Shown piece after piece: positions 52,004-60,093 of a DNA stretch of 64,000 nucleotides. The position numbers and the translations under genes are program-made. The notes beneath the pieces are model-generated. The model made no database searches and was not told the origin of the DNA. It was given only the letters and a program-made list of their open reading frames with translations. The stretch is from CAYQQQ01 sp964420125. Its GTDB lineage: Bacteria; Actinomycetota; Acidimicrobiia; Acidimicrobiales; Microtrichaceae. The stretch covers positions 310,001-374,000 of the forward strand of contig CAYQQQ010000001.1 in assembly GCA_964420125.1 (NCBI GenBank). Reading direction: 5' to 3'. Position 1 is the stretch's first letter. Every line of letters begins with the position of its first letter.

Positions 52004-53167
52004 TCAGAGCCGCTCGAGGATCGACGCCGTCGCCAGGGCGCCACCGCAGCACATCGTGATCAGGGCGAACTGCTGGTCGGCGCGCTCCAGCTCGTGCAGC
52101 GCGGTGGTGATGAGCCGGCTGCCGGTGCACCCGACAGGATGGCCGAGGGCGATGGCGCCGCCGTTCACGTTCACCTTGTCCATGTCGGCGTCGTGGGCAC
52201 GGGCCCAGGACACCACCACCGAGGCGAACGCCTCGTTGATCTCGACGACGTCGATGTCGCCGAGTGTCATCCCGGTGCGGTCGAGCACCCGCTGGGTGGC
52301 GGCGATGGGGCCGTCGAGGTGGTAGTAGGGGTCGGATCCGACCAGCGCCTGGGCCACGAACCGGGCCCGGGGCCGCAGGCCCTCGGCCTTCGCCTTCTCC
52401 TCTGACATCCACAGCACCGCGGCCGCGCCGTCGGAGATCTGGGAGCTGTTGCCGGCGGTGTGGATCCCGCCCTCCATCACCGGGTTCAGCTTGGCGAGCC
52501 CCTCCATCGTGGTCTCGCGCAGGCCCTGGTCGCGCTCGGCGGTGATGGTCTCGCCCGTGGGCTCGCCGTCGGGGCCGACCACCCGGGCCTCCACCGCCAC
52601 GACCTCGCGCTCGAAGCGGCCCTCCTCCCAGGCCCTCGCCGCGTGCTGCTGGGAGGCGAGGCCCAGCTCGTCGACGTCGGTGCGGGAGATGCCGTGCTTC
52701 TCGGCGATGCGCTGAGCGGCCAGGAACTGGTCGGGGATCTCGACGGGGAACTCGTCGTCCCAGCAGTAGCCGGGGCCGTGCATCACCGTGGAGCCGAGCG
52801 GGACGCGGCTCATGGTCTCCACACCGCAGCCGATGCCGATGTCGATGCTGTCGGTGGCGATCATGCCGGCGATCATGTGGTTGGCCTGCTGGGCCGAGCC
52901 GCACTGGCAGTCCACCGTGGTCGCCCCCACGTGGTACGGCATGCCGCCGTAGAGCCAGGCGTTGCGGGTGACGTTCATGCCCTGCTCGCCGGCCTGGGAG
53001 ACGCAGCCGCCCACCAGCTGCTCGACGTCACCGGGTTCGATGCCGGCGCGGCGGACCACCTCGGCCTGCACGGCGGACAGGAGCTGGTTGGCCTTCATGC
53101 CGGCCAGCCAACCGCCGCGCTTGCCGATCGGCGTGCGCACCGCCTCGATGATCACCGGTGAACCCAT
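52004..53167 (-). CDS. Thiolase, FadA5-like steroid/acyl-CoA 3-ketothiolase
   Basis: 387 residues. Catalytic Cys in VDCQCGSAQQANH (C89), His in GHPVGCTGSR and second Cys in ITMCCGGA. Long stretches such as DCQCGS, LRETTM and VNVNGGAIALGHPVGCTGSR agree with mycobacterial FadA5, which thiolyses the cholesterol side chain. ATG 53167 with AAGGAG. A KstR-consensus site lies 70 bases upstream, as for fadA5 in mycobacteria. Substrate remains inferred. Confidence 0.9.
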   Translation of the reverse strand: MGSPVIIEAVRTPIGKRGGWLAGMKANQLLSAVQAEVVRRAGIEPGDVEQLVGGCVSQAGEQGMNVTRNAWLYGGMPYHVGATTVDCQCGSAQQANHMIAGMIATDSIDIGIGCGVETMSRVPLGSTVMHGPGYCWDDEFPVEIPDQFLAAQRIAEKHGISRTDVDELGLASQQHAARAWEEGRFEREVVAVEARVVGPDGEPTGETITAERDQGLRETTMEGLAKLNPVMEGGIHTAGNSSQISDGAAAVLWMSEEKAKAEGLRPRARFVAQALVGSDPYYHLDGPIAATQRVLDRTGMTLGDIDVVEINEAFASVVVSWARAHDADMDKVNVNGGAIALGHPVGCTGSRLITTALHELERADQQFALITMCCGGALATASILERL

Positions 53168-53230
53168 GCCCCACTCCTTCGTTCGCCTTCGGTCGCGGCG
53201 GGCCGCACAGTCGGGCGGCGGTGCCGAATC

Positions 53231-53244
53231 TGGAACACGTTATA
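53231..53244. promoter_or_regulatory. KstR-like operator upstream of the FadA5-like thiolase
   Basis: TGGAACACGTTATA fits TNNAACNNGTTNNA at every fixed position; minus-strand form TATAACGTGTTCCA. Confidence 0.55.
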
Positions 53245-53312
53245 GAAGTCGTGGTGGCCGCCGCACACCGGCATCCGGGAGCCCGTCGTTGCGCGGCGGT
53301 GGCGCCGGTCCA

Positions 53313-53318
53313 TACCCT
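53313..53318 (+). promoter_or_regulatory. -10 box, leaderless start of the thioesterase gene
   Basis: TACCCT ending 6 nt before ATG 53325. Confidence 0.4.
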
Positions 53319-53324
53319 CTCGCC

Positions 53325-53972
53325 ATGCACGAGCCTTCCGGCACGTCCCCCGATCCGCTCTTCGACGCTGCGGCCGCCCTGCGCCACCTGGTGGACCTCT
53401 TCTGCGATCGGGAGGTCGCTCCCGAGCTGCTCGCACGCATCACCACCGCCGCGGAGGACCTGTCGGCCGCGGTGGCCGAGGAACCCCGGTGGGACCGCCA
53501 GGCGATGCTGGAGGAGAGCATCCGCGATCCGTACCGGCGTGACGGCCGGCGCGGCGGCTTCTACTACCGGGGCGTGGCCGGACCGGCGAACCCCGCGGCC
53601 CTGCCGTTGGAGCTGCGGGTGCTCGACGGCGTGCTCCTCACCGAGGTGACCCTGGGACCGATGCACAGCGGCGCACCCGGCCGCGGCCACGGGGGCGTGC
53701 TGGCAGGGATCTTCGACGAGTTCGCCGGCTCGGCACCGCGCTTCCTGACGGACTCGATGGCCGCCACCGGCCGGCTGACGATCCACTACCGGGCCCCCAT
53801 CCCCCTGGGTGTGCCGCTGCAGCTGCGGGCATGGGTGCACGACCACGAGGGTCGCAAGATCCACGTGCGGGGCGACGCCCGCCGCGGCGACGACGTGATC
53901 GCCGAGGTCGAAGGGCTGTTCATCCAGATCGACTACGCCGTGATCGACACCAGCGGCGCGGCCCGTCACTGA
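53325..53972 (+). CDS. Hotdog-fold thioesterase (PaaI/THEM4-like)
   Basis: 215 residues. An N-terminal helical extension of about 70 residues, then the hotdog domain with GRGHGGVLAGIFDEFAGSA, the active-site HGG-x8-D/E signature, and LTIHYRAPIPLG strands. Hydrolyses acyl-CoA esters. Divergent from the thiolase across a region with the KstR-like site, suggesting linked CoA-ester metabolism. Overlaps the end of the SEC-C gene by 7 bases. Confidence 0.88.
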   Translation: MHEPSGTSPDPLFDAAAALRHLVDLFCDREVAPELLARITTAAEDLSAAVAEEPRWDRQAMLEESIRDPYRRDGRRGGFYYRGVAGPANPAALPLELRVLDGVLLTEVTLGPMHSGAPGRGHGGVLAGIFDEFAGSAPRFLTDSMAATGRLTIHYRAPIPLGVPLQLRAWVHDHEGRKIHVRGDARRGDDVIAEVEGLFIQIDYAVIDTSGAARH

Positions 53973-56224
53973 CCCGCCGGCGCGCCGCCCACCCACTCGG
54001 CGATGGCGACGGGGTCCGCCTCGTCGAGCAGGTCGAGCAGATCGGCCTCGCTGGCCGCCGGCACCGGCAGGATCCCGCCGACGAGCTGATGGGACTGCCC
54101 GTCGGGCACCACTCGGCTGCACACCAGCATCCCCACGCTCGCCTGGTGGCTGAAGGTCGGCTCCCGCACCTCCAGCTGGTCACCGGTGCGGCGGTCGCGC
54201 ACGGCGAGGCCTTCCCCGGGACGCACCTCGGTGATCTCGAACACGCTGCGTCCGACCAGCGCCCAGGCCCGGCACAGCGACGCCTCGTCCTCGGGCAGGA
54301 GGTCGCCCACCTCCTCCACGAAGCGATCGAACCAGCCGCCCTCGCAGAGGACCAGGTCCATCACGATCGGGTCCTCCAGCGCCTCGGCGAAGAGGTCCAC
54401 GTCGGTCGGATCCACGGCGCGCGCTGCGGCGACGTCGATCACCGTGTAGCGGGCCTCGCTGCGGCGCTCCAGGTAGCCGACCGCCTTGCGGTGCAGCCAT
54501 CCGATCCGATCCGCCAACGGCGGTCGCTCGATCCGGCCGAGGTGGCACTGCTTGTACTTGCGACCCGAGCCGCACCAACAGGGCTCGTTGCGCCCCGGGA
54601 CGGCACCCTCCGGCGGCGTCACCGAGCGCAGGGTCTGGAGCTCCCGGAACGCGGTCTCGGACCACTCCATGCTCCGCCACAGCCTCGCCGCGCCGGCCGC
54701 GTCGCCGCGCAGCGACGCGTACCAGGCGAGTCGATCGGTGACCACGGCGTTGTCCCGGTCGGCTCCGAAGGCACGGCGGAACTCCGCTTCGGCGGTCACC
54801 GGATCGGCGTCGTGCTCCGCTCGCAACGCCGACAGCAGCGCCCCCGTCGCGATCCCGCGCGGCGTCGACGCCGCATCGACGAGAGCCGAGATGAACACCT
54901 CCGCTCGCCGCTCGGACCCCGGTTCGACGCTGTCGAACAGCTCCAGGGCGACCGTCGAGCACACGTCGTCGTCCTCGAGGTCCTCCAGCACCTCCCGCAG
55001 CGTCTGGGTGCTCGGGGGAGCCTCCGCCTCTCCGACCCAACCCGGTTCCACACCGGCGGACACGTCGGCGACGGCGAGGATCCGAAGGGCCCTGCGGGCA
55101 CGGCCCCGGTCGGGCTCCAGCATCTGGGCGACCCGCTCGGAACGCCGGCGCACCAGCGCTGCGTACCAGACGGACTCCTCGTGGGCGACCTCGTCGCCAC
55201 GGCGCTGCAGGCCGGCGGCCTCGGCGAGCTCGCCCAGCGGGGCCGTCGGGACGGCGAAGGTCTCGGGGCGCTCCAGCAAGAGGGACAGGACCAGGGAGTG
55301 GGCCCCGATCGGCACCTGCCACTCGTCCACCTCCCGGTCGTAGGCCGACCGGAGGCGCTCGCAGAGCGACTGGTCCAGCTCGGGATCCGAGAGCACCGCC
55401 TCGATCTCGACCTCGCCGTCGGCGGTGACCCGCACGGCCAGGAGGTCGCCGGCCGAGAACCTCTCCAGCCACCCCTGCGGGCCGACCATCGCGGGGACGT
55501 CCTCGACGAGCGAGACGTCCAGGTCCTCCCCCGAGGGAAGGCGCAGGTGCCCTCGACGCAGGAAGGTGATCAGGTCGAAGTCGGCGCGCAGGAGATGAGC
55601 CGCACGCTCGGCCTCGCCGAGCCGGTGCGTGAGCACGATCCCATCGGTGAGCCCGTCGACGTGCACCACGCGGTTCCCGCTCAGGAGGCCCAGCGGGCCG
55701 AAGCCGTCGAGGAGGTTCTCGATCACCCGGTCGACGAGGGCCGCGGCGGATCGGTCCTCCGCCGCCCGACCCAGCTCCCCGATCGCCGCCTGGCTCAGCT
55801 GATCGACGGAGATCCCCTGCGAGGCGGACGCACCGTCGAGGACGGCGCGCTGGATCTCGTGGGGGCCGGGAAGGGGAAGGCTCCCCAGGGATTCCACGTA
55901 CGCGTCGCGATCCCAGGAGCTGTGGTTGTCGAGGGCGTCCTGCATCGAGGGGAGCAGCACGAGCGCCAGCTGGCTGAGCACCTCCTCTCGGATCATCCCG
56001 GCGTCCAGCATCCGCTGCACCGCAGACCAGGCTTCCGGCGGGTCGTCGTCGAGGACCTGGTGTGCGATCGCTCCGTAGACGAGGAGCTGCAGCTCCTCCA
56101 GCTCGACGGCGAAGGAGCGCTCCAGCAGCGCGATCCGTTGGTCGGGTTCGCCGAGGTCCCACTCCTCGCCGGGTTCGGCGCCGAAGACGAACAGCAGACG
56201 GTCGGTGGAGGGTCGGTCGGCCAT
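53966..56224 (-). CDS. Large protein with SEC-C metal-binding motif, function unknown
   Basis: 752 residues, no membrane segment. The only recognisable element is CWCGSGRKYKQCH near residues 546-560, the zinc-binding SEC-C motif found at the end of SecA and in many unrelated proteins. The N-terminal 540 residues are acidic and mostly helical with TPR-like spacing in the segment before the motif. Start ATG 56224 is set by TACTGT 7 nt upstream; an in-frame ATG 56293 would overlap the MarR gene. I do not recognise the N-terminal region. Confidence 0.75.
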   Translation of the reverse strand: MADRPSTDRLLFVFGAEPGEEWDLGEPDQRIALLERSFAVELEELQLLVYGAIAHQVLDDDPPEAWSAVQRMLDAGMIREEVLSQLALVLLPSMQDALDNHSSWDRDAYVESLGSLPLPGPHEIQRAVLDGASASQGISVDQLSQAAIGELGRAAEDRSAAALVDRVIENLLDGFGPLGLLSGNRVVHVDGLTDGIVLTHRLGEAERAAHLLRADFDLITFLRRGHLRLPSGEDLDVSLVEDVPAMVGPQGWLERFSAGDLLAVRVTADGEVEIEAVLSDPELDQSLCERLRSAYDREVDEWQVPIGAHSLVLSLLLERPETFAVPTAPLGELAEAAGLQRRGDEVAHEESVWYAALVRRRSERVAQMLEPDRGRARRALRILAVADVSAGVEPGWVGEAEAPPSTQTLREVLEDLEDDDVCSTVALELFDSVEPGSERRAEVFISALVDAASTPRGIATGALLSALRAEHDADPVTAEAEFRRAFGADRDNAVVTDRLAWYASLRGDAAGAARLWRSMEWSETAFRELQTLRSVTPPEGAVPGRNEPCWCGSGRKYKQCHLGRIERPPLADRIGWLHRKAVGYLERRSEARYTVIDVAAARAVDPTDVDLFAEALEDPIVMDLVLCEGGWFDRFVEEVGDLLPEDEASLCRAWALVGRSVFEITEVRPGEGLAVRDRRTGDQLEVREPTFSHQASVGMLVCSRVVPDGQSHQLVGGILPVPAASEADLLDLLDEADPVAIAEWVGGAPAGQ

Positions 56225-56231
56225 CAACTGG

Positions 56232-56237
56232 ACAGTA
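56232..56237 (-). promoter_or_regulatory. -10 box, leaderless start of the SEC-C gene
   Basis: TACTGT on the minus strand, 7 nt before ATG 56224. Confidence 0.45.
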
Positions 56238-56282
56238 ACGGTGCTGCCATCGCCACGTCGCACCCGCACCGCACCTCGACGA

Positions 56283-56771
56283 TCAGCCGCCATCGCCTCC
56301 GTCGCATCCCTCGGCAGCGTCGTCGAGCGCGCGCAGCACAGCTTCTGCGGCCTCGGCGACCGCCGACAGCTGGGCCGGGGTGAGCGGGTCGACGAACAGC
56401 CGCCGCACCGCCGCCACGTGGCCCGGTGCGGCCGCTTCGATCTCGGCCCGGCCGCGCTGGGTCACCGCCACGAAGGCTCCCCGGCGATCGGACGGGCACT
56501 GCTGCTTCTCCACCAGAGCGCGACTCGCCATGCGGGCCACCTGATGGGACACCCTGCTCTTCTCCCAGCCCAGGTCACGGGCCAGCTCGAAGAGGCGCAT
56601 GCGCCCCTCCGGGCGGTCGGTGAGCTGCACCAGCACGGCGTAGTCGGCATCGGACAGCCCGGACTCCGAGGCGAGCTGGCGGGCCAGCTGGCCGTCGAGG
56701 CGCATCTGCATGAGCTTCAGGGCACGCCATGCACGTTCCTGATCAGCGTCCAGCCATGCGACGTCGTCCAC
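56283..56771 (-). CDS. MarR-family transcriptional regulator
   Basis: 162 residues. Dimerisation helices at both ends and the winged helix LFELARDLGWEKSRVSHQVARMASRALVEKQQCPSDRR split around the wing D-R-R. GTG 56771 set by TAGGAT 6 nt upstream. Divergent from the YceI gene, which it probably represses through the repeats at 56804-56840; such pairs are common in actinobacteria. Confidence 0.92.
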   Translation of the reverse strand: MDDVAWLDADQERAWRALKLMQMRLDGQLARQLASESGLSDADYAVLVQLTDRPEGRMRLFELARDLGWEKSRVSHQVARMASRALVEKQQCPSDRRGAFVAVTQRGRAEIEAAAPGHVAAVRRLFVDPLTPAQLSAVAEAAEAVLRALDDAAEGCDGGDGG

Positions 56772-56777
56772 GACGAC

Positions 56778-56783
56778 ATCCTA
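56778..56783 (-). promoter_or_regulatory. -10 box, leaderless start of the marR-type gene
   Basis: TAGGAT on the minus strand, 6 nt before GTG 56771. Confidence 0.5.
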
Positions 56784-56803
56784 CAGTGCCGTTGCGGAAT
56801 AGA

Positions 56804-56840
56804 TGATGCATCACCTATGTTAGTGGATACGTCACCTACC
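56804..56840. promoter_or_regulatory. MarR operator pair upstream of the YceI gene
   Basis: GATGCATCACCTAT (56805-56818) and GATACGTCACCTAC (56827-56840) share GATNCNTCACCTA, offset by 22 bases (two helical turns). The first contains the perfect palindrome TGATGCATCA (56804-56813). TATGTT (56816-56821) between them could be the -10 box. Confidence 0.6.
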
Positions 56841-56852
56841 AGGAGGAGCCCC

Positions 56853-57422
56853 ATGACCACGACGTCCGCCACCGACCCGGCCACCGCCACCGGCACCTAC
56901 GCCATCGACCCGAGCCACAGCCGCATCGGCTTCGTCGCCCGCCACGCCATGGTCACCAAGGTGCGTGGGTCCTTCGACGAGTTCGACGGCAGCGGCCACT
57001 TCGACGCCGAGCACCCGGAGCGCTCCCAGCTGCAGCTGACCATCCAGGCCGCCAGCATCGACACCCGCAACGAGGACCGCGACGCCCACCTGCGCAGCAA
57101 CGACTTCTTCGACATGGAGACCTACCCCACGATCTCCTTCGCCTCCACCGCCGTCGAGCCCGTCGGCGATGACCGCTACAGGGTGACCGGGGATCTCACC
57201 ATCAAGGGCGTGACCAAGCCGGTCACCGTCGACTTCGAGTACACCGGCACCGCCACGGACCCCTTCGGCAACCACCGCCTCGGCCTCGAGGGCGCCACCA
57301 CCATCAACCGCAAGGACTGGGGCATCACCTGGAACGCGGCGCTGGAGGCCGGCGGCGTTCTGGTGAGCGAGAAGATCACCCTGGAGCTCGAGGTATCCGC
57401 CATCCGCGCCGCGGAGAGCTGA
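56853..57422 (+). CDS. YceI family lipocalin-like protein
   Basis: 189 residues, cytosolic form without signal peptide. Typical pattern: YAIDPSHSRIGFVARHAMVTKVRGSF, SIDTRNEDRDAHLRSNDFFDMETYP, and GDLTIKGVTKPVTVDFEY. YceI proteins bind polyisoprenoid or other amphiphiles. ATG 56853 with AGGAGGAG. The polyisoprenoid link fits the neighbouring CrtI-type cluster but that is inference. Confidence 0.94.
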   Translation: MTTTSATDPATATGTYAIDPSHSRIGFVARHAMVTKVRGSFDEFDGSGHFDAEHPERSQLQLTIQAASIDTRNEDRDAHLRSNDFFDMETYPTISFASTAVEPVGDDRYRVTGDLTIKGVTKPVTVDFEYTGTATDPFGNHRLGLEGATTINRKDWGITWNAALEAGGVLVSEKITLELEVSAIRAAES

Positions 57423-57450
57423 CCGACCGGGCCGGGCCGCCCCTCCGGCG

Positions 57451-57486
57451 TCCGTTCGGCGAAGGTCGTCGCCCGTGCCGAACGGA
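57451..57486. terminator. Bidirectional terminator candidate between YceI and SCP2b genes
   Basis: TCCGTTCGGC (57451-57460) and GCCGAACGGA (57477-57486) form a perfect 10-base stem around 16 bases, between convergent genes. No T-tract. Confidence 0.5.
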
Positions 57487-57516
57487 GGGTCGGGCGCTCA
57501 GCCGGGAGTCGTGGGC

Positions 57517-58035
57517 TCAGCCGGCGGCACGGGCCCGGCGGCGACGACGCCGCAGGTAGGCGAGCGTCACCACCACGCCGGTGGTCACCGCCACGGCGAT
57601 CACCACCTGGCGGCGCTGCTGGGCCATGGCCTCCTCGTCGCCGTAGAACGACGCCGGGACCGACAGGGCGTAGCCCGCAGCGGCCACCGCATCGAGGCGG
57701 GCGCTGGGTCGGATCGAGAGGTCCCGGTTGGCGACCGCCTTGACGGGGTTGACCTGACCGCTGCACAGCTTGGCCATCTCCAGCCAGGGGCCGGCCAGCA
57801 CCGCGGCACCCGAGGCCGCGCCGTTGGCCACCACCACCTCCCCGCCCCGGAAGGACAGGGTGACGGAGATGTCGCGATCCGACGCGGTGAGCACCACCTC
57901 GCCCCGGGCCAGCTTCGTCACCCGCGCCCGGGACGGGTAGTCGCGCATGTTGTCCTCGAGGAGGCCCCCGAGCATGACCGCCATGCCCGAGGCCTCGTCG
58001 CCGTCGGCGAGGGTGACGACCGGGGACGCCGCCAT
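57517..58035 (-). CDS. SCP2-like sterol-carrier protein with C-terminal membrane anchor
   Basis: 172 residues. An SCP2-like fold (VVLTASDRDISVTLSFRGGEVVVANGAASGAAVLAGPWLEMAKLC is the central sheet-helix part) is followed by a hydrophobic helix VVIAVAVTTGVVVTLAYL and an Arg cluster, giving a membrane-tethered lipid carrier. ATG 58035 overlaps the upstream oxidoreductase stop by one base. Last gene of the FAD/SCP2 operon. Confidence 0.72.
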   Translation of the reverse strand: MAASPVVTLADGDEASGMAVMLGGLLEDNMRDYPSRARVTKLARGEVVLTASDRDISVTLSFRGGEVVVANGAASGAAVLAGPWLEMAKLCSGQVNPVKAVANRDLSIRPSARLDAVAAAGYALSVPASFYGDEEAMAQQRRQVVIAVAVTTGVVVTLAYLRRRRRRARAAG

Positions 58036-59636
58036 CAGATCCTCTGCCACCACTTCTCGATGCCGAGGTCGTCGGCGATGACCTGCAGGGCGTTGTAGCC
58101 CGGCCCGAAGGTGATGAACCCGTGGGGGTGCTGGGTGCTGCCCGCCATGTACAGGCCCTCGACCGGCGTGCGGTACTGGCCGAGCTCGGGCAGCGGCCGC
58201 TGGTCCAACATGTTGGCAAGGCTGATCTCACCCATCATCCAGTCGCCGCGGACCATGTTGGGCAGCTTGCGGGCGATGTCGTGGGGGGTGAAGACCGACC
58301 ACTCCACGATGGCGTCGTCGGTGAGGTTCGGGGCGTAGCGGCGCCAGGCGTCGATGCACTTCTGGCCGTACCAGCGGCCCATGTCGTCCCAGGCGCCTTC
58401 GCCACCGTCGGCCAGGGCGAACGGAGCGAACTGGCGCAGCAGTCCGGTGGAGAACCCGGGAGGTGCGTCGGTGGGATCGTACAGCGAGTTCACCGCCGCG
58501 TTCGGCTGCGGATCGACCAGCTGGCCCTTGCGGATCTTGGCCCAGTCCTCGTCCAGTCGACGGGGTGAGTCGATGCCCAGGTTCACCACCCAGGCCCGGT
58601 TCACGTCCGGGTCGAACTCCGCGGCGACGTACTCGGGGAAGGCGTTCATGGCCAGGTGCACCGAGAACAGCGACCAGTCCTTGTGCACGACCTTGGTCTT
58701 GACGTCGTGGGTGAACTCCTCCGACAGCGCGGAGGGCTCGATGAACTCGAGGAACGTCTGCTCCACCGACACCGTCGAGGCCACCAGCTTGCGGGCCTTC
58801 AGCTCGATGCCGTCGGCGGTGCGCACGCCGACGGCGCGGTTGCCGTCCACCAGCACGTTGGTCACCTCGGCGTCGGACCACATCACACCGCCGTGCTGGG
58901 CCAGGTCGCGCCACAGTGCGTGGGCCAGGCGGTGGGAGCCACCGAGGCAGAGGTGCCAGTTGTCGATCTTGCCGACCAGCAGCGGGTAGCCGATGGCCAG
59001 ACCGGGCACGTCGTTGGTGTAGGAGCACACCGCCCCGTGGAAGGCCAGGTGGGCCTTGATGCGGTCGTCGGTGAAGTGCCGGTCGAGGAACTGGTTGATG
59101 GTCTCGCGGCGGAGCTTCACCGACAGGAACTCCGAGCGATCCTCCACCCCGAAGGTGGCCAGCGCCTTGGTGAGCTCCTTCACGCTCAGCGGCGGCTGGT
59201 ACATCAGCGTGCCGAGCAGCAGGTCGACGAAGCCGTGGGCCTCGTCGTAGAGGCGCTTGAAGGTCTGGGCGTCGTCCTCGTTGAACCGGGCCATCGACTC
59301 GATGGTCTTGTCCATGTCGGTGTGGATGGTCAGCGCGGTGCCGTCGTCGAAGATCGAGGCCATCTGCACCTCGGGGCGCACGTACTCGATGCCGTGTCCG
59401 CGCACCTCCAGGTCGCTCACCGGCGGGGCCATGTCCACGAAGGTGTGGTAGTTGGCGTGCATGTTGTGCACGAAGCCGGCCCGGGTCACCTCCTCGGAGC
59501 ACAGCCCGCCGCCCTCCTCGTGACGGCGCTCCAGCACGATCACGTCCAGCCCGCTGCGGGCCAGGTAGGCGCCCAGGGTGAGGCCGTTGTGGCCCGCCCC
59601 GATGATGATGGCGTCGTAGGTGTCCTTCAGCGTCAT
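58035..59636 (-). CDS. CrtI-type (phytoene desaturase-like) FAD oxidoreductase, third copy
   Basis: 533 residues. Dinucleotide-binding IIIGAGHNGLTLGAYLARSG and ERRHEEGGG at the N-terminus, C-terminal FAD-contact GLYMAGSTQHPHGFITFGPGYNAL. Amine-oxidase/phytoene-desaturase family, but the partner genes suggest a non-carotenoid isoprenoid or sterol substrate. Clearly less similar to the other two copies than they are to each other. ATG 59636, six bases after the SCP2a stop. Confidence 0.88.
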   Translation of the reverse strand: MTLKDTYDAIIIGAGHNGLTLGAYLARSGLDVIVLERRHEEGGGLCSEEVTRAGFVHNMHANYHTFVDMAPPVSDLEVRGHGIEYVRPEVQMASIFDDGTALTIHTDMDKTIESMARFNEDDAQTFKRLYDEAHGFVDLLLGTLMYQPPLSVKELTKALATFGVEDRSEFLSVKLRRETINQFLDRHFTDDRIKAHLAFHGAVCSYTNDVPGLAIGYPLLVGKIDNWHLCLGGSHRLAHALWRDLAQHGGVMWSDAEVTNVLVDGNRAVGVRTADGIELKARKLVASTVSVEQTFLEFIEPSALSEEFTHDVKTKVVHKDWSLFSVHLAMNAFPEYVAAEFDPDVNRAWVVNLGIDSPRRLDEDWAKIRKGQLVDPQPNAAVNSLYDPTDAPPGFSTGLLRQFAPFALADGGEGAWDDMGRWYGQKCIDAWRRYAPNLTDDAIVEWSVFTPHDIARKLPNMVRGDWMMGEISLANMLDQRPLPELGQYRTPVEGLYMAGSTQHPHGFITFGPGYNALQVIADDLGIEKWWQRI

Positions 59637-59642
59637 CTCAAC

Positions 59643-60092
59643 TCACCCCTCGTACGGTGGACGGCCCTTGGGCCAGGTCGTGTCGACCCCCTGCGAGTAG
59701 GCCTCGAGGAGCACCTGCACCATCTCGGCCTGCCGCATGAGGAAGCGCATGTCGCCCCGGACCTTCACCGCGCCCGACAGGGCGGCGTCGATCGGATCCG
59801 CAGCGGCCGCGGCGATCTCGTCGAACACGGTGGCCGGACCGGTGAAGCGGTAGTCGAGCTTCACCGACGGGTCGTCGTCGTCGATCTCGCGGTACCAGGC
59901 GCACAGCCCGCCCTCGAGGCGGATCAGGAACTTCAGCACGTCGCCGTCGCCGACGTAGGGCGAGCGGCCGTCGCCCACGATCTCGACCTGGATGGTGAAG
60001 GAGTCGGTCGGGGCCTCGGGGATGGTGGCCACCGCCTCGTTGATGGCGACCTTCACCGCCTCGTACCACTCCGTGGTGTACACGTCAGGCAT
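59643..60092 (-). CDS. SCP2-like sterol-carrier domain protein
   Basis: 149 residues. Matches the SCP2 fold seen in small actinobacterial proteins: VLKFLIRLEGGLCAWYREIDDDDPSVKLDYRFTGPATVFDEIAAA as central part and KVRGDMRFLMRQAEMVQVLLEAY as the C-terminal helix that closes the lipid tunnel. No membrane segment. Starts 1 base after the upstream oxidoreductase stop with GAGGGGG as ribosome site. Confidence 0.82.
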   Translation of the reverse strand: MPDVYTTEWYEAVKVAINEAVATIPEAPTDSFTIQVEIVGDGRSPYVGDGDVLKFLIRLEGGLCAWYREIDDDDPSVKLDYRFTGPATVFDEIAAAAADPIDAALSGAVKVRGDMRFLMRQAEMVQVLLEAYSQGVDTTWPKGRPPYEG

Positions 60093-60093
60093 C

